From NCBI GenBank assembly GCA_003427395.1, contig BFEA01000034.1, forward strand, positions 1,263,963 to 1,319,396: 55,434 nt of DNA. The letters are read 5' to 3'. Made by a program: the position numbers and the translations under genes. Numbering within the stretch: position 1 is the stretch's first letter; every line of letters begins with the position of its first letter. The notes under the pieces are model-generated. The model was not told the DNA's origin. It searched no databases and worked only from the letters and a program-made list of their open reading frames with translations. Below, piece after piece: positions 52,568 through 55,434 of the stretch. This DNA is from Chara braunii. Taxonomy: Eukaryota; Streptophyta; Charophyceae; Charales; Characeae.

Positions 52568-53472
52568 AGTCTGCTGCTGGAGGCAAGAGTCACAGCCAGA
52601 CCTTAAAAAGGCCTGAGCTACACTCTCTTGCTGTGGTTATGGGTTGAAGAATTCCCAGCCATGGTCACTATGTTTTGTTTTCTCCACCGTGGTCTCCCAC
52701 ATTAAAAATAGGCAGCCAAATGGCTACAGCTAACTCCTGGACAGCCATTGGCTGCCTTTTTTCTGTCTGGCACGAGTTCTGAGGGGTGCCAGCTCAGTGC
52801 TAAAGAACAACTCGTTATAATCGCGAGCTAAAATCTCGACAGGCTTAGAGCGGGATGCAAAAAGTACCCTGATTTTGGCGATTTTTAATTAAAATTTCGT
52901 CAAATAAAAGAATCTGAAAAAATTCATGCGCGTGGCATAGGTGCCCACCTACTCAGAGAAAATTTTTCAGAGCGAACAAAAATCATTTACGCCACCAAAA
53001 AATATAGGCGCAAACTGCGTTATACACATTTTCTAAAAATCTTGATCCACTTTTTTATTTATTTTTATTTTTTTTCTTTTTTCTTTTCCCTTTTTGCCCA
53101 TTGGCCTAACAGCGCCCTTGGGAAGGCTGTGGCTCCAAGGCCCAGCCATGAACTATTGAAATGCAGACCAGAGTCCAAATCCAAATGGATTCAGGGCATG
53201 GTGGGGTTGTGCAACCTCATGAAAAATGACCCTCACCACCCTACTCACCAGATGTGAAAAATGGAAACGAGTTTCCCCTTTTCCCACGGGAAGAAGCAGT
53301 GCCTTGTTAAGCCGTGAGGCTGCTGCTATTTCAAATTTCATAAGAAAAAAAAATCATGTCATCCCTGCGTAGGTCATGCTACTCTCTACGCGGCTGGTTT
53401 TCAGCCGTGCGATTTTATCTATCGCACGACCGAAAATGGCCGCGTCATAAAGTTGGGCTGCTCCAAAAGGAA
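52568..53472. other. Interior of copy 2, AT-rich part
   Basis: No gene seen. Foldbacks include GGCTG/CAGCC (about 53391-53405) and GTGCGAT/ATCGCAC (about 53407-53427). A T-rich run lies near 53052-53090. Confidence 0.45.
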
Positions 53473-53577
53473 GGAGCTAGCTCAGTGGGCCTATTGGCTT
53501 CGATCCCCACATCTGCGGTGTATCAAGCTGGTACTTTACCTACTGGGCTAGCTCCTATTTCACATCAGGATAGGAGC
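53473..53577. repeat. Foldback with GGAGCTAGCTCAGTGGG arms and adjacent hairpin
   Basis: GGAGCTAGCTCAGTGGG (from 53473) pairs with CCTACTGGGCTAGCTCC (to 53555), with two positions pairable as G-U on one strand. GCTCCTAT/ATAGGAGC follows (53551-53577). The left arm contains TAGCTCAGTGGG, like a Pol III A box, and GCTTCGATCCCC, like a B box, but they are too close for a tRNA. Confidence 0.8.
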
Positions 53578-53908
53578 AGGCCTCATATATGAAAGGCTAT
53601 AATGGCCAATAGGCAATCTATCTACGGCCTTGCAGGCCTCGCCTACATGAGGCCTTGAGAACTTGCCTACTTGTAGCCTAGCAGGCCTATCTTGCCTGTG
53701 GCCTTGCAGGCCTCACCGGCTGGTGGCCTAGCAGGTTCTACCTACTGCCACTTCCTCATGGATGGCAACCTATCCATGGCTCCGGGGCCACCCATCGGGT
53801 AGGCCTCGGCATAGGCCTGTTGGCCCTCCCCTTGGCTCGAGGTCAACTCGGTGGCCCTTCCTATTCCTCTCGCGCCCCTCCTTTCTAGCCTACTTAGGCC
53901 TTGAATCG
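53578..53908. repeat. GGCCTTGCAGGCCT-type short repeats
   Basis: The words GGCCTTGCAGGCCT and GCCTAGCAGGCC/GGCCTAGCAGG recur at irregular spacing between about 53620 and 53740. They are self-complementary. No gene. Confidence 0.65.
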
Positions 53909-54187
53909 TGCGGCTTAGTAGCCACGCGACATTATTTTAGATAGAATAGGTTTAACTTTAGCGTTCCCATGTCCGCGAAACATTGTCATTCACATCTGTT
54001 ATTCTCGGACGCTACATGCGTGCGGACAAAAGCTCGAAAACTTTTAGTTCCTCAGTCATGGGTCAGGTCTGAATAAACTTTTGGCAAACGTCGGTCTTAT
54101 CAAGTCTTTTAACCGAACGAAAAGTCGGACTGCGTCCGAGGTTTAAAATCCCCGGCGAATACCCTTGTTAGGGTATTTGCCCCGACA
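53909..54187 (+). repeat. Conserved 3' region of the TGTCG element family (copy 2)
   Basis: Counterpart of 30985-31267, ending AATACCCTTGT...GCCCCGACA. GGTCAGGTCTGAATAAACTT and GCGAATACCCTTGTTAGGGT are its versions of the shared words. Confidence 0.85.
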
Positions 54188-54697
54188 GCATTCTGAGACC
54201 CCATTGAATGACTTCCACGTCATTCATCCTATATTAACAAATAATATAGGTTTGTCTGGATTCTTATGGAACTCCTTTGTAAAAATACTAACAAAATTAT
54301 CCCATATATAATTAGCCCGAAGCTTATACCAGAATCCGTGTCGTTCCCCCGGTAGTCTAAAATTCACGATCTATGAATGATCTTACTGAGCGATGTTCCC
54401 GCCGCTCTTCATCAAGATAATAATAGAAACTGCATAAGATTTTAATAGATACCTTTAATCAATCAAGCAACCATCCGGGACGAAGTCGGGGAGTTTTTAC
54501 CAATATTCAAGGAATGTCACTCTCTGTCGTTCACTATCCAAATAGAAATTAGGATTCTTACGAAATTACCACGTGAAAGCAACACTTAAGAAACTCAACA
54601 ATTCAACAAACATTCGGAACACAACTGAAATTCTCACATCAACATTCAACAATAAAATTGAATTTTAATCTTTAGAAGTCTTACAATTCACTCACTC
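54188..54697. other. Unassigned DNA
   Basis: AT-rich sequence with no recognisable gene or RNA. Confidence 0.5.
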
Positions 54698-54785
54698 GAC
54701 AGGATCATTCCCCTGTAGGTCTTTTGACAGGATTATTCCCCTGCAGGTCCTTTCACAGGATCATCCCCCTGCAGGTCTTTCAAAA
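54698..54785 (+). repeat. Three-unit tandem repeat of about 29 bp
   Basis: GACAGGATCATTCCCCTGTA, GACAGGATTATTCCCCTGCA and CACAGGATCATCCCCCTGCA each followed by GGTC[TC]TTT. A related unit recurs at about 55161-55212 and 55350-55380. Confidence 0.9.
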
Positions 54786-54849
54786 GGAAACAGTCACATC
54801 ATAACTGAACCAATTTTTCAATTCAACAAACATGCTGATTAAGACAAGT

Positions 54850-55434
54850 TCCTTGTCACAGAACTATTCCCCAGTTTACTGATAGGAATGATTCCCCGGT
54901 TGCTGATGGATTAACCTCCCAATCCACTGATGGGAACGAGTCCCCAGTTGCTGATGGAAGTCACTCCCTAGTCTGTTGATGGGAACCAATCCACATTGTA
55001 CTGATTTGAATTACTTTCTAGCTTTCTGATGGGAATGACTCCCCAGTTGCTGATGGGAATGACCTCCCAGTCTACCGATGGGAACAAGTCCCCAGTTGCT
55101 GATGGAAGTCACTCCCCAGTCTGCTGATGGGAACCACTCCCTAGTCCACTGATAAAATCGAGTTGTGAGATCATCCTGTTATAGGTCTTTCACAGGCTTA
55201 ACCCCCTGCGGGTCTTTTTCATTCCATCGAATATGGAAATGACTCCCCAGTGGCTGATAGGAATGACCTCCGAGTCCATTGATCGGAACAAGTCTCAAGT
55301 TGCTGATGGAAGCCACTCCCGAGTTTGCTGATGGGAGCTAATCCATGGTCTTTCACAGGCTTAACCCCCTGTGGGTCTCTCATTCCATCAATATGGAAAC
55401 GACTCCCCAGTTGCTGATGGGAATGACCTCCCAG
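54850..55434 (+). repeat. 24-bp minisatellite with higher-order units, runs off the window end
   Basis: Monomers of the type GACTCCCCAGTTGCTGATGG recur about every 24 bp. Five monomer variants repeat in the same order, giving higher-order units of about 120 bp starting near 54888, 55028, 55236 and 55394, the last cut by the window end. Spacer blocks with TCTTTCACAGGCTTAACCCC separate some units. Confidence 0.92.

Larger units (their letters stand above)
51622..54187 (+). mobile_element. Hairpin-rich LTR-like element, copy 2
   Basis: Starts TGTCGAGCGCATCGG at 51622 and ends GCCCCGACA at 54187, sharing about 200 bp of 5' sequence and 280 bp of 3' sequence with copy 1 (25248-31267). It is 2.6 kb rather than 6 kb and lacks the minus-strand frame cluster. 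The outer 4-bp flanks (ACGT and GCAT) do not match, so a deletion or a different boundary is possible. It sits directly behind the truncated element C. No coding domain seen. Confidence 0.5.

Overview
This window looks like gene-poor, repeat-rich nuclear DNA from a plant-lineage (streptophyte) eukaryote. The evidence is plastid-type sequence embedded in nuclear repeats (a trnH-GUG, a 5' rpoB piece and 16S and 23S rRNA pieces), three decayed Ty3/gypsy retrotransposons of plant type, one with a chromodomain-like tail, and abundant long (GA)n, (GT)n and (G)n tracts. A charophyte alga or another large-genome streptophyte would fit, but I cannot name the species. I found no intact host protein-coding gene that I can defend. 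Three N gaps are present (19199-19958, 33757-33847, 44984-45263).

Layout. 1-4861: simple repeats, a direct repeat pair and unassigned DNA. 4862-5620: several degraded copies of a short hairpin-bearing element, with one intact copy at 7426-7545 that has 24-bp perfect terminal inverted repeats and a CTTGG target duplication. 6251-6905: endonuclease fragment of a LINE. 6982-14830: Ty3/gypsy element A (gag, protease, reverse transcriptase, RNase H, integrase, chromodomain-like tail), with stops, frameshifts, internal tandem duplications and a 1.4-kb chimeric plastid insert. 14831-20387: unassigned DNA, a short tandem repeat and the first gap. 20388-24905: Ty3/gypsy element B. 25248-31267: a 6-kb element with TGTCG...CGACA ends and ACGG on both sides; it is rich in hairpins and carries a cluster of unknown minus-strand reading frames. 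Related ends occur at 46907 (minus strand) and at 51622-54187.

31268-36413: a 53-bp minisatellite, simple repeats, the second gap and a 211-bp tandem duplication. 36414-42968: a miniature TGTCGG...GCCGACA unit, two tandem fragments of nuclear 26S rRNA, four more copies of the hairpin-bearing element and a GA/poly-G tandem duplication. 42969-44300: an array of about 18 short hairpins. Their inner core (CCCCTAAGTTGGGG) is conserved, while their outer arms vary in sequence and still pair. This is the most unusual structure in the window. 44301-48231: mostly unassigned, with a gap whose two flanks are the same 64 bp. 48480-51583: truncated Ty3/gypsy element C. 51622-54187: the second hairpin-rich element. 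54698-55434: minisatellites with higher-order organisation running off the end of the window.

There is no operon or pathway here. The sequence records repeated transposon insertion, tandem duplication and organelle DNA capture. All calls were made by eye, without database searches.
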